Shown here piece after piece: positions 22,740 to 33,034 of a DNA stretch of 64,000 bases. A model generated the notes under the pieces. That model was given only the letters and a program-made list of their open reading frames with translations. It ran no database searches and was not told the origin of the DNA. This DNA comes from Bufo bufo (taxonomy: Eukaryota > Chordata > Amphibia > Anura > Bufonidae). The stretch is taken from contig NC_053390.1 of the NCBI RefSeq assembly GCF_905171765.1, positions 515,492,852 through 515,556,851 on the forward strand, written 5' to 3'. The first letter of the stretch is position 1. The number at the start of each line of letters is the position of its first letter. Position numbers and translations under genes: made by a program.

Positions 22740-22965
22740 GCTGTCTCTTTTTGCGGAACGGAATTGCGGACCCATACATTTCTATGGGATCCGCAATTCC
22801 GATCCTGAAAAAAATTTAACATGTCCTATTCTTGTCTGCAATAGCGGACAAGAATAGGCATATTCTCTTAGTGCCCGCAAAATGCGGAACGCACATTGCC
22901 GCTGTCCGTGTTTTGTGGATCCGCAAAACACACACGGATGTGTGAATGGACCCTAAATGTGAGGT
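22740..22965. repeat. Palindromic MITE-like stretch
   Basis: GCGGAACGGAATTGCGGACC and GGGATCCGCAATTCCG pair with each other, as do TATTCTTGTC and GACAAGAATA. The right end TGTGTGAATGGACCCTAA resembles a Harbinger-type terminus, but the matching left end is absent. Related in words to 53407-53732. Confidence 0.6.
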
Positions 22966-23084
22966 AAATTAGTTTCCAATGTAGTATTAATAACTAAACA
23001 ATTACATAATAAACATATTGCATTGTCTACTTACCACCAGGACAATAAGATGATCTGGTCTCTGGCTGCAGTCTGGCTCTGGGG

Positions 23085-23580
23085 ACTCCCTTGTCACTTT
23101 CATTCCAGCCCACCCCCTCCCTTGTCACTCTCATTCCAGCCCACCCCCTCCCTTGTCACTCTCATTCCAGCCCCCCCCCCCCTTGTCACTTTCATTATTG
23201 CAGCCCCCCCTTCCTAGTCACTCTCATTGCAGCCCCCCCTCCCTTGTCACTCTCATTCCAGCCCCCCCTCCCTTGTCACTCTCATTATTGCAGCCCCCCC
23301 CTCCCTTGTCACTCTCATTCCAGCCCCCCCCTCCCTTGTCACTCTCATTGCAGCCCCCCCTTCCTTGTCACTCTCATTATTGCAGCCCCCCTCCTTGTCA
23401 CTCTCATTATTGCAGCCCCCCCCTTCCTTGTCACTCTCATTATTGCAGCCCCCCCTCCTTGTCACTCTCATTATTGCAGCCCCCCCCTCCCTTGTCACGC
23501 TCATTATTGCAGCCCCCCCCCCTTCCTTGTCACTCATATTATTGCAGCCCCCCCCTTCCTTGTCACTCTCATTATTGTGA
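23085..23580. repeat. C-rich minisatellite, about 31 bp
   Basis: About 15 copies of CCTTGTCACTCTCATTATTG plus a C-run of variable length. Strong strand asymmetry: nearly all C, T and A on this strand. Long proline-, serine- and leucine-rich open frames in three frames are products of the repeat, not genes. Confidence 0.92.
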
Positions 23581-23668
23581 GCACTTCCTGTCAGTCCGGC
23601 CGGGTACAGGAAACAAAAGCTCCTGTACCGCGGACCGAACAGAGCAGAGAGCAGACACAGAATGACAG

Positions 23669-25081
23669 TGTCACGGCCATGCCCATGACCGTGACTCCTT
23701 TACCGCTTGCAGTTGCCTGCGGTTTTGTATGGGTGTTCAACCACGGGTGAAGGCCGCTTGTCTGTGGCCTCACTTGTGGTTGCCGCGGGCAACCAGTGTT
23801 GTATTTTGCAGCAGAGCAGCCTGAGCGTCGCTAGGCAGCTTGCTGCCCTGGCATGCGGTCACACCTAGCTACCTTTATGTTAGGTGTGTGTATGTTATGC
23901 ACGTTGTATGTTTTGTGTGCACTTCCCATTTATGTGTCTTTCCCTTCTGTGGTACTGGAAGGGTTAACTTCCTTCCCAGTGTGTGTGTGATGTCACTGGG
24001 TGTGTCCAACCCTTGGGTGTGGCCACTTGGGCCTATATAGACCCTCTCTCTAGCAGGGCTCAGTAGGTTGCTTCAGTCTTGCTAGCTGAAGCAGCCTCCT
24101 GTGTTTTCCATCCGTCTGTGAGAGCCACCACTGTGGTCATAGTTTATGTTTTCCTGTACTATTTAGTGCTGCCATGTATCTGGGTTCCGGTGTGTGGATG
24201 AGTTTGTGCTGACGTCTGTCTGCTATTTGTGGACTTCAGCTTTCCTGCACACGGATCCAGTCAGCAAGGCTGTGGCAGGTAGCTGGAACTAGTGCAGCAC
24301 CTGCCATATACATAGGCTGTTTATGTTTCTCCTTTTCCAGCAGCTTGGCCGTTGAGACTCCTGCTCCTCCGTGCTTAGGAGGAGTGGGTTGTCTTACTCA
24401 GCTCCTAGCTTAGGGCCATCTTGAGGGCTAGCAGGGACTTCTAGGTTCCGGAGCATGAGCCCTCCTACCATCAAGGTTGGCTCATGTAGCTAGGAGTCAG
24501 GGTCAGGTTAGGGATGCGTTTAGGAGGTGACCTGCTCCCTAATCCTGTCTTCTTGGTCAAGCAGCCATAACATCACCTGGCTCCACACGGCTGAGGATTT
24601 CCCCCATCCTCAGCCGTGACAGTATGACCACAGTGGTGGCTCTCACAGACGGATGGAAAACACAGGAGGCTGCTTCAGCTAGCAAGACTGAAGCAACCTC
24701 CTGAGCCCTGCTCGAGAGAGGGTCTATATAGGCCCAAGTGGCCACACCCAAGGGTTGGACACACCCAGTGACATCACACACACACTGGGAAGGAAGTTAA
24801 CCCTTCCAGTACCACAGAAGGGAAAGACACATAAATGGGAAGTGCACACAAAACATACAACGTGCATAACATACACACACCTAACATAAAGGTAGCTAGG
24901 TGTGACCGCATGCCAGGGCAGCAAGCTGCCTAGCGACGCTCAGGCTGCTCTGCTGCAAAATACAACACTGGTTGCCCGCGGCAACCACAAGTGAGGCCAC
25001 AGACAAGCGGCCCTCACCCGTGGTTGAACACCCATACATGCATGCGGTAAAGGAGTCACGGTCATGGGCATGGCCGTGACA
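23669..25081. mobile_element. Fold-back element with TGTCACGG ends
   Basis: Flanked by GACAG on both sides (23664-23668 and 25082-25086). The outer 475 bp at the left (23669-24143) is repeated inverted at the right (24624-25081), with few differences. A complete TG...CA unit can be read from 23669 to 24621: it starts TGTCACGGCCATG, has a TATA-like GCCTATATAGACC at 24031-24043, and ends with a 13-bp perfect hairpin (24586-24618) and CCGTGACA. The second arm is a partial copy of the same unit in reverse. A related unit is at 26041-27571. The 5-bp duplication and TG/CA ends fit an LTR, but a DNA element with short inverted ends is also possible. Confidence 0.78.
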
Positions 25082-25295
25082 GACAGCAGGCGCAGGCAGG
25101 CTGCGCAGCACTGAGCCGGCGGCCGGAGATTCTTTAGAGCGGCGAGCGCTCACCCGGCGCAGCATGAGGGGCGCTGCCGGCCGGCCTTATATAACCACCT
25201 TTTTTTTTTCTTTTTTTTACACTGCAATGGGCACCCCCTGCTAAATGGCGCCCTAGGCGACTGCCTAATTCGCCTTACTTGTGGCGCCGGCCCTG

Positions 25296-26040
25296 CCCCT
25301 GGCTGTGCTGAAGTTGGTGGTGAAGGTGTTACGTTGACCGGATGAGGAGCCAGTAAAGGATGAGGAAGCGGAGTAGGAGGAGGAAGCAACAGGAGGAACT
25401 GAAGCACCCTGCTCGGTGGTGGAAGGACATGAGCCAAACTGCTATCCGCCTTAGGCCACTGCATTTACCCAGTGTGCTGCTGTTTTAGAGATATAAAGGC
25501 CCTGACCGTGCTTACTGGTCCACGTATCCGTAATGAGGTGCACCTTGCCACAGATGGTGTTGCGCAGTGCACACCTGATTTTTTCCCCTACTGGGTTGTG
25601 CAAGGAAGGAATGGCATGCCTGGAAAAGTAGTGGCGGATGGGCACGATGTACTGTGGGACAGCCACTGCCATAAGGCTTTTAAAACTCTCCATCTTCACC
25701 AGACGGAATGACAGCATTTCAAAGGCCAGTAATTTTTTAATGCTGGCATTCAGGGCCAGGGATCGCGGGTGGGTAGGGGGGTACTTCCTCTTCCATTCCA
25801 GTGTTTGGGAGATGGAAAGCTGAATGCTTCCGTGGGACATTGTGGAGATGCTTGGTGACCCAGGTGGTGGTGTTGCTGGCGGATCCTCTATTTGCAGGGT
25901 GGCAGGTGGCACTGTCACTCCAGAGGTGGATGAAGAGGCCGAGTGCAGCAGAAGAGGAAGCAGGAGGAGCCAACACGTAATTTACACAGAGACCTTTCTT
26001 GGTTTTTAAAGTGTCTACTCCACTGCAGCTCGTGCTTTGC
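25296..26040 (-). pseudogene. hAT transposase, middle part
   Basis: On the minus strand, frame 25451-25918: a region rich in Pro and Ser, then NASIKKLLAFEMLSFRLVKM, PQYIVPIRHYFSRHAIPSL and ITDTWTSKHGQGLYISKTAA, the last corresponding to the DxWTS catalytic block (first Asp) of hAT transposases. Coding continues upstream in another frame (25737-26042). The downstream junction is the second hAT insertion at 25295. Confidence 0.8.
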
Positions 26041-27571
26041 ACTTAGATGCCTGGTCATGCAGGTTGTGCTCAGGTTGAGAACGTTTATGCCTCACTTCAG
26101 GTTGCCATTAGTGATGAGCGGCAGGGGTCATATTCGAATTCGCGATATTTCGCAGAATATTTTTACTAGAAAAATCGGAAAGGTAATGATTGTGTAATAT
26201 GCGAATTTTCAAAATTCGAATTTTCGGATTCGAATTTTTTTATTGAGAATTTTTCAACTTACAACTATTAGACAAAGAAGATTATAGCACTATATTAGCT
26301 AAATTTCTCTGTATTCAATTTTTTTCGAATATTCTCTATAGTGCTATAACTTAGTTTTTTCGAATATTCGTAATATTCTAAAACAAGAATATATAGCAAT
26401 ATAGCGAATATTCAAAAAAAACGAATATAGAGCAAAATTCGCAAACACTACTACTCCTAAAGTCAAGTATATTGCAGCCTTATTATTGGTCCACAAGCTA
26501 GAAGCAGTGAGGAATCATGTGTACTGATAAAAAAAAAAATATAATAAAAAATAAAAAATAAAAAATAAAAAAAATAAATTTGAATATTCGAAATTACGAA
26601 TATATATAACTACATTCGAAATATTCGCGAATTTTTGAAGTACCTATATTCGCGATAAAAATTCGAAATTCGAATATTCGTGATCAACACTAGTTGCCAT
26701 GCATGCTGTTGCCGGGGGTAACGTGTGGTTTGGTATGCTTGTGTATGCACTTCCCCTTTAAGTGGCTTCCTTCCTCTGTCTTGTGTTGGAAGGGTTAACC
26801 CCCTTCCTATTGTTTTGTGAACACTGGATTTATGTGTGTGTGGGTGTGGCTGCTTGGGCTATTTATCCTCTGCTGGATGCCTGAAGCTCAGTGTGTTTCT
26901 CCAGCCTTGGTGTATGCTGGTGGTTCACTGTTCCTGACTTTTACCATCTGTCCAGTGAGGGTCACCCTTGTGGTCATTGATGTTATTGTGGTGTCTCTTT
27001 CTCTTCTTATCTTTTGGTTTGCGTGGGTTATGTTCAGGGAGTTGTATGTCTTGTGTTGTGTTACATGGCTGGTGATGTTTGGTTTCCAGCATGATTGCTA
27101 GACATTCCCCTGTCTCACGTTTATTGCAGCTATAGGTGTGCTGGGTTCCTGTGTAGTTGTGGTTTGTGCTGTGTCCTTTAATGTTGGTGTGGACAGCAAC
27201 ACTTGTGCACGGGTTCCAGTCAGTGTGGCTGTGGCAGGTAGTGTGTTATGGGTTTCGCTTACCTGCCAACTCCATATGCTGTATACGGTCTCCTTTCTTT
27301 GCAGCTTGGCTGGTGGAGACTCCTGTTCGTCCGTGTTTTGGAGGAACAGGTCGTCTTTACCCTGCTCCTAGTCCAGGGATTTCCTGAGTGTAAGTAGGGC
27401 CCGAGGTCCTGGAGTATGAGCCCTCCTACCATCTGGGTTGGCTCATATGGTTAGGAGTCAGGGCCAGAATTAGGGACGCTGTAGGAGGTGACCTGCTCCC
27501 TTATTACTCCTCCTGGCCTTGTTGCCTCCTCATTGTACGGTGGGGAGTTTCCCCCACTCCCCACCGTGACA
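26041..27571. mobile_element. LTR-like unit related to 23669-24621
   Basis: From about 26701 to 27571 it follows 23800-24621: GCACTTCCC, GGAAGGGTTAACCC, CCAGTCAG..GGCTGTGGCAGGT, ATGAGCCCTCCTACCATC, AGGAGGTGACCTGCTCCCT and a terminal hairpin with loop TTCCCCC followed by CCGTGACA. Its left part (26041-26108, GCCTCACTTCAGGTTGCCAT) is split off by a hAT MITE. The left terminus is uncertain and no target duplication was found. It separates the N-terminal from the middle part of the hAT transposase. Confidence 0.7.
26109..26692. mobile_element. AT-rich hAT MITE
   Basis: 584 bp with ends TAGTGATGAGC and GATCAACACTA and the octamer GTTGCCAT on both sides (26101-26108 and 26693-26700). The interior is full of GAATATTC-type palindromes and shares long stretches with 11290-12238. 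It is the innermost insertion of this stack. Confidence 0.92.
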
Positions 27572-27590
27572 AACATTGTCTGAAGAACTG

Positions 27591-28442
27591 CTACGCCAGG
27601 GAACTCCTTGGAGCTGGCTTTGGTGTGCTCGGTTCCTTGTTGCGGTGAGCAGTAGCAGGCATACTGTCTATGCGACGGCCGCTCTGCTTTTGCACCCTGC
27701 TCCCTCTTCTGCTGTGCTGGTGACTCTGTGGGACCACTGCCTCTTCCTCCAAACTACACAGGTCACTCGCATGACCTTGATTCCATGTGGGGTCGAGAAC
27801 CTCATCGTCCTCCACATCATCTTCCACCCAATCTTCACCCCTGCCCTCCTTGTCGGTCTGCACACTTTCGAAAGCCACAACAGTTGGCACCTGTGTTTCA
27901 TCATCATTCGAGATGTGCTGCGAATGTCCTCCCATGTACTCATCTTGAAAAATAGGTGGTTGGGCATCGGTGCACTCAGTCTCTTCCACTTCTGGGGCAG
28001 GGATAGGTGGATGGCCCTGGGAAACCCTGCTAACAGAGTCATCAAAAAGCAGAAGAGACTGCTGCATGACTTGGCGCTTAGACTGCTTGGCTGATTTGCA
28101 AGGGGGTGAGGTGAAAGACTGATGGACATGGGCTGCAGGTGCCAACTCTGATCTTTTAGCAGGAGACTGGGTGAGAGACAATGTGAAGGAACTGGAGGCA
28201 CAGTCAGCAACCCAATCTACTATCGCCTGTACTTGTTCTGGCCTCACCATTCGTAGAGCCGCATTAGGCCCGACCAAATACTGCTGCAGGTTCTGTCGCC
28301 TACTCGCACCTGAGGAAGTTGTTTCACTTGTGCATGTAGCTGGCACAGATCGACCACGTCCTCTCCCTGCAACAGGAGCTCCACCAGCAGCACCACGACC
28401 TGGGCCATGTCCCTTATTTGACTCTCTCCTCATATTTCTCAA
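27591..28442 (-). pseudogene. hAT transposase, N-terminal part
   Basis: A 283-codon minus-strand frame starting MRNMRRESNKGHGPGRGAAG. The Gly/Arg-rich start is followed by a conserved-looking block QNLQQYLVGPNAALRMVRPE, a Ser/Lys-rich part and a long acidic region (DWVEDDVEDDEVLD). No BED zinc finger with its Cys pair is evident. Assignment to the transposase rests on position and strand, upstream of the middle and C-terminal blocks inside the same terminal repeats. The stop at 27591-27593 comes just before the LTR-like insertion, so the frame may originally have continued. Confidence 0.65.
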
Positions 28443-28449
28443 ATTTAGG

Positions 28450-29560
28450 ATCTTGCCCTAAATGGGTGTTTTATTAATAGCAGAATAGAAAGCCAGTATG
28501 TAAAGGATGTATCTCACACGTACAGATCCAGACTAGGCCGCAATTAAAGATTTTTGGCCAAAATGGCTGTTTTTCAAATAACAGAATAAAACCACACTAT
28601 GTAAAGGGTGTATCTCACACGTACAGATGCAAACTAGGCCGCAATTAAAGATTTTTGCCTAAAATTGTTGATTTTCAAATAACAGAATAGAACCACAGTA
28701 GGTAAAGGGTGTATCTCACATGTACAGATCCAGACTAGGCCGAAATTTTAGTTTTTTGCCCAAAATGGGTGTTTTTTTAATAACAGAATAGAACCACAGT
28801 ATGCAAAGGGTGTATCTCACACGTACAGATCCAGACTAGGCCGCAATTAAAGATTTTTGGCCAAAATAGGAGTTTTATTAAGAGCAGAATAGAACCACAG
28901 TATGTAAAGGGTGTATCTCACAAAGACATATGCAGCAAAGGCTGCAAAATTTAGTTTTTTGTCCAAAATGGGTGTTTTTTTAAACAAACAGAATATGACA
29001 GCAGTATATAATGCTTGAATTTCACACATGCAGATGCATCAAGGGCTGTAAAATTGTGCATTTTGCCCAAAAAAGGGTGTTTTTAAAAACCCAGAAAATT
29101 ATAGCTGTATTTCTAGCTTAAATTGCACACTGACTAATCCTGCAAAGGCACCAAAATGGGTGTTTTTGCAATGACAGAAAATGATTTAATTTTTTAAAAC
29201 TTGTTTTTAACAATCACAGATGCAGCATGGGCTGCAATATTAAGTATTTTGCAAAAAAGGGTGTTCTTTTTACTAAGAATATGAAAGCTGTATATAACGC
29301 TTGAATTTCACACGTACAAGAGCTGTAAAATTGTGTATTTTGACAAAAAAGGGTGCTTTTTAAAAACCCAGGAAATTATGGCTGTATTTCTAGCTTAAAT
29401 TGCACACTGACTAATCCTGCAAAGGCACCAGATTGCCAAAAAAAGTAGTTTAAAAAAAAACCACAGATTATTATTGCAGTATTTCAAGCTTGGATTTGAA
29501 TGTCACAATAGCACAGATGCAGTGCTGGTGCACTGAGCTTGCATAAAATGGCCGCCGCCG
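28450..29560. repeat. 101-bp tandem array in the hAT leader
   Basis: TATCTCAC recurs at 28510, 28611, 28712, 28813 and 28913, a period of about 101 bp. Units contain CAGAATAGAACCACAGTATG and CAGATCCAGACTAGGCCG. Copies decay towards 29560. It lies upstream of the transposase N-terminal frame inside the element. Confidence 0.88.
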
Positions 29561-29569
29561 CCCACCTAA

Positions 29570-29847
29570 GGCTACATGCACACGGCCGTATGTGTTTTGC
29601 GGTCCGCAAATTGCGGAACCCACAAAAAATTGATGCAGTTCCGTATGGCATCCGTTTTTTTTGCGGATCCGTTTTTTATGCGGATTCATTGTAATAATGC
29701 CTATCCTTGTCCGCAAACTAGAAAAAAATAGGACATGCACTATTTTTTTTGCGGAGCAACGGAACGGACATACTGATGCGGACAGCACAGTTCCGCAAAA
29801 AAAACGGAACGGACACGGAAACAAAATACGGTCGTGTGCATGAGGCC
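29570..29847. mobile_element. Harbinger-like MITE
   Basis: 278 bp flanked by TAA on both sides (29567-29569 and 29848-29850). Ends GGCTACATGCACACGGCCGT and ACGGTCGTGTGCATGAGGCC are inverted. Interior of GCGGATCCG and CGGAACGGACA words. Same family as 9858-10283 and 53407-53732. Confidence 0.87.
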
Positions 29848-30068
29848 TAAGTAACAGATGGATAAAAGTTATTTTTCTCTGTCACTGGGCTCAGGGCAGG
29901 GTAAAAAGATTGTGCACTGCACCCACACAACTAAATCTATGTAGATCGCTGAGTTCAATTGCAGTTCTGATAACATATTCTGTCCTATTCTCTCCCTCAC
30001 AGCAGCAGCATCATCCTCTCCCTACACTAAGCACAGCAGAGTGACGTGCAGCGCTACGTGACTCCAGC

Positions 30069-30077
30069 TTATATAAA
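30069..30077 (-). promoter_or_regulatory. TATA-like element upstream of hAT transposase
   Basis: TTATATAAA lies in the non-repetitive leader of the hAT element, on the side from which the minus-strand transposase would be transcribed. The motif is nearly symmetric, so it gives no direction by itself. Placement about 1.6 kb before the first coding frame (partly array and MITE) makes the role tentative. Confidence 0.35.
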
Positions 30078-30590
30078 GGCTGGGTCACATGCTGCACTGG
30101 CCAATCACAGTCATGCCATTAGTAGGCATGGCTGTGATGGCTTCTAAGGTCACACAGTTAAACGCTTGTTGATTGGCTGCTCTGCAGCCTTTCAAAAAGC
30201 GACAAGAAAGCGCCGAACACCAAACCCGAACCCAAACTTTTACTGAAATGTTCGGGTTCGTGTCCGGGGTCCAAAAATCCTAAAGTTCGGTACGAACCCA
30301 AACTTTACAGTTCGGTTTTGCTCAACCCTATACATAAATTATCATCATATTTTTGCTAAATAGAATTATTTTAAAAAGTTTTTAAAGCAATTACATTAAC
30401 TTCCATTATTGCATTAAATGCTCCATAAAGAAATTGGAATGTGTTATCCAGGCCAAGAAAGGAGTCTGTATTTCAAAATAACCAACAGCAATGATTAGCA
30501 AATGCCAAGGACAGTATTGCACTGTCATTCCCAGCAGTGTGTCAGAACCCAAGGTTTTCAAATCAGGATAAATGTCCATTAAACGTTATT

Positions 30591-31762
30591 ACCGTATATC
30601 AAGGGGAGAAAAACAAAACTGGATTGCACATCCACAATGCTATGCTTAGATCAAATTAAACTCGCTTCTAAGCGCAATATTAAAGTGTACAGCCCCATAT
30701 ACTGCATGCTGTACAAGAGGCATTAGTGTACATTTTGATCAAAAGCATAAGCCCACTCACCACGCCAAGGTCGCCTCTTTGAGTGGGACCTACTCTGACA
30801 AAAAGGCGCAGCACAATGCGGTAACAAAAGCACAATGCGGTAACAAAGCGGCACTGCCCTAGCAGGCGGCAGGACCCAGGAGTAAAACAGCAACCCTGCT
30901 GTCTGACAATGCCACCCATAGCACTGGGTCCCACCAACCCACCAGCACAGTGCCACAAAAATAAAGGCCACCACACAATACTGCACCATGTGAACAGTTG
31001 TCTAACACAACATGTCCATTGCTATCAGGAACTGCAGGTCAATTTCCACTTATATGCAGACTTCTGCAAAATTAAAACCACCTGTGCCGAATGAGAGGAG
31101 TACTGATACCAGTATTAAAGAAGAAAGATTCAACATGCATATATTAAGGGGAGAAAAACAGAACTGGATCGCACATCCACAATGCTATGCTTTGATCTAA
31201 TTAAACTCGCTTATCAGCGCAATATTAAAATGTACAGCTCCCTATACTGCATGCTGTACAAGAGGCATTGGTGTACATTTTGATCATAAGGCATAAGCCC
31301 ACTCACCCGCCAAGGTTGCCTCTTTGAGTGGGACCTGCAGTTCCTGATAGCAATGGACATGTTGTGTTAGACAACTGTTCACATGGTGCAGTACTGCGTG
31401 GTGGCCTTTGTTTTTGTGGCGCTGTGCTGGTGGGTTGGTGGGACCCAGTGCCATGGGTGGCATTGTCAGACAGCAGGGTTGTTGTTTGACTCCTGGATCC
31501 TGCTGCCTACTAGGGCAGTGCCACTTTGTCACCGCATTGTACTGTGCCTTTTTGTCAGAGTAGGTCCCACTCAAAGAGGCAACCTTGGCGTGGTGAGTGG
31601 GCTTATGCCTTTTGATCAAAATGTACACTAATGCCTATTGTACAGCATGAAGTATGGGGGGCTGTACACGTTAATATAGCACTGATTAGCAAGTTTAATT
31701 AGATCAAAGCATAGCATTGTGGATGTGCGATCCAGTTCTGTTTTTCTCCCCTTGATATATGG
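30591..31762. mobile_element. Complex fold-back insertion with 15-bp target duplication
   Basis: Flanked by CCATTAAACGTTATT (30576-30590) and CCATTAAACATTATT (31763-31777). The interior has the order X, Y, spacer, X, Y inverted, X inverted: X (from AAGGGGAGAAAAACA to GAGTGGGACCT) is at about 30601-30790, 31147-31333 and, inverted, 31568-31755; Y (CAGTGCCAC, GCACTGGGTCCCACCAACC, CATGTCCATTGCTATC) is at 30791-31039 and, inverted, 31334-31567. The long, slightly diverged duplication points to target-primed retrotransposition rather than a cut-and-paste element. No coding capacity is recognised. Confidence 0.72.
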
Positions 31763-31777
31763 CCATTAAACATTATT

Positions 31778-32400
31778 GTCATGTCTCCATGATAACAAAA
31801 CATTTTCCTTCAGAAAAGTATGGCAAAGTTTATGAAATTGTTGCTCTATAAAAATAAGCAATATGAATATGCTTAGCAAATGTTAATAGAAACATAGTTA
31901 GCCAGTAAAATACTATAGGAATTCAATGTTGTCTCCTGCGTGGATATACAGTAGCTCATTAATACTAGCCCACCAATGAAATTTATTTTGGGGGCCCATC
32001 GTACAGATACATTCAAATATAATAAATAATCTAACAAGTTTGCTATATGATCATAGGCTGGTTGAAGTACTGTACATTGAATATATGTATGTAGTGCAGT
32101 AAGTTTAATGTGTTATGTTCCACTTGTGCAGGGGGTGGGAGTCTAGGGGCCCACCGGGGGATTCCCCTGTACCGCTGTGGGCCAGTCCGAGCCTGGGCAT
32201 TAGTGTATAGGTAATATGTTTTAACTAATACTTTATTGCAATGTACTGTACTGTAAACTGGACACAGAAAAAAACTTTCCAATATAAGTGAAATAATACA
32301 AAATGTAATGTCACATCTGCTCCTTGAGCACAAGAAACTTTAATGGCTCTTCAGGTAGTTCAACAGTGATGGTTTATCCTCAGAATAGGTCCTTAGTATG
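31778..32400. other. Nothing recognised
   Basis: AT-rich sequence; a short GC-rich patch at 32127-32197 (GGGGCCCACCGGGGGATTCC) looks like a fragment of a dispersed repeat but I cannot assign it. Confidence 0.5.
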
Positions 32401-32600
32401 TAGTATGGGCAGCACGGTGGCTCAGTTGTTAGCACTAGTGCCTTGCAGCGCTGGGGTCCTAGGTTTGAATTTGACCAAGGGCAACATCTGCATGGAGTTT
32501 GTATGTTCTCCCTGTGTTTGTGTGGATTTCCTCTGGTTTTCTCTCACACTGTGGAATATAGTAGTGCTATATATAAGCGCATAATGTAAATCAATAAATA
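32401..32600 (+). mobile_element. SINE-like repeat with tRNA-type promoter boxes
   Basis: Starts GGCAGCACGGTGGCTCAGTT, where GGTGGCTCAGTTG resembles a pol III A box, and about 45 bp later GGTTTGAATTTG resembles a degraded B box. CATGGAGTTTGTATGTTCTC and TGTGGATTTCCTCTGG are typical words of a repeat common in fish and amphibian genomes. Ends in an AT-rich tail near CAATAAATA. The boxes are mutated, so no active tRNA gene is implied. Confidence 0.6.
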
Positions 32601-33030
32601 GTATGTCCAATTCCCAGCACCCCTGCTGATCAGCTGTTTGAAGAGAACACAGCGCTCTAGTCAGAACCGGACTATAAGACGCAACTAAGATTTGGAGGAG
32701 GAAAATAAGATTACAAATATTTCATCAGCCTCAGAACAGACCCGATCAGCCTAAGATCGGAGCTGGATCAGAAAAAAACTTACCTCACTTGCTCCAGACA
32801 CCACTGCAATTCACTGTTTCTGGTCACAGTGCCACTTTTCCCTCATTTTGGGGAAAAAATTCTGTCCAATAGTTTGAAAAATATGGTATATAAATTTGGT
32901 AATGCCATATTCTTATTGAACCATATAATAACATTATCAAATCATGTGTACTGCATGGAGAACTCCATAAAAAATGAAAATAAAAGTACAACTGAACAAT
33001 GATTCCAACATAAAATATGGTACGGTAGCA
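32601..33030. other. Nothing recognised
   Basis: Contains a fragment GGACTATAAGACGCA also seen at the end of the 18120-18836 repeat. Otherwise unique-looking. Confidence 0.5.
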
Positions 33031-33034
33031 ACCC

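Larger units (their letters stand above)
22571..25295. mobile_element. hAT element inserted in the hAT transposase gene
   Basis: Ends CAGGGCCGGTGC and GCGCCGGCCCTG are inverted, and the octamer CCCCTGGC lies on both sides (22563-22570 and 25296-25303). The inverted similarity extends inward with GCCGCCCTAGGC / GCGCCCTAGGCG. No transposase is seen: the interior is a MITE-like palindrome, a minisatellite and a fold-back insertion. It interrupts the transposase at the codons for GKRQQAV (22412-22565 frame). Confidence 0.9.
19134..30330 (-). mobile_element. Large hAT element with nested insertions
   Basis: Begins TAGAGTTGAGC and ends GCTCAACCCTA (complement TAGGGTTGAGC), with the octamer TACATAAA on both sides (19126-19133 and 30331-30338). 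This 8-bp duplication and TAGNGTTGAGC end mark hAT. Both termini continue with self-complementary GTTCGGG/CCCGAAC stretches. The transposase runs on the minus strand from 28442 to 20902 in broken pieces. Insertions inside: 22571-25295 (another hAT with a fold-back element), about 26041-27571 (LTR-like, with a MITE) and 29570-29847 (Harbinger-like MITE). About 5.2 kb of the 11.2 kb comes from later insertions. The same family occurs at 7934 and 63014. Confidence 0.88.

Noticed and set aside
23085..23750. Long Pro/Ser/Leu-rich open frames in three frames
   Set aside because: They run through a C-rich 31-bp minisatellite; the composition comes from the repeat and no domain is present.
23669..25081. 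Transib or RAG-like element, because of 5-bp duplication and CACGG near the end
   Set aside because: The terminal bases are TGTCACGG; setting the end at CAC destroys the exact GACAG duplication, and no heptamer-like CACWRTG end or transposase is seen.
26817..27387. Hydrophobic 94-codon frame with membrane-like segments
   Set aside because: Lies wholly in the LTR-like repeat; the homologous unit at 23669-24621 does not keep the frame.
32401..32600. tRNA gene
   Set aside because: A and B boxes are mutated, no cloverleaf can be drawn, and the following sequence is typical of a dispersed SINE-like repeat.
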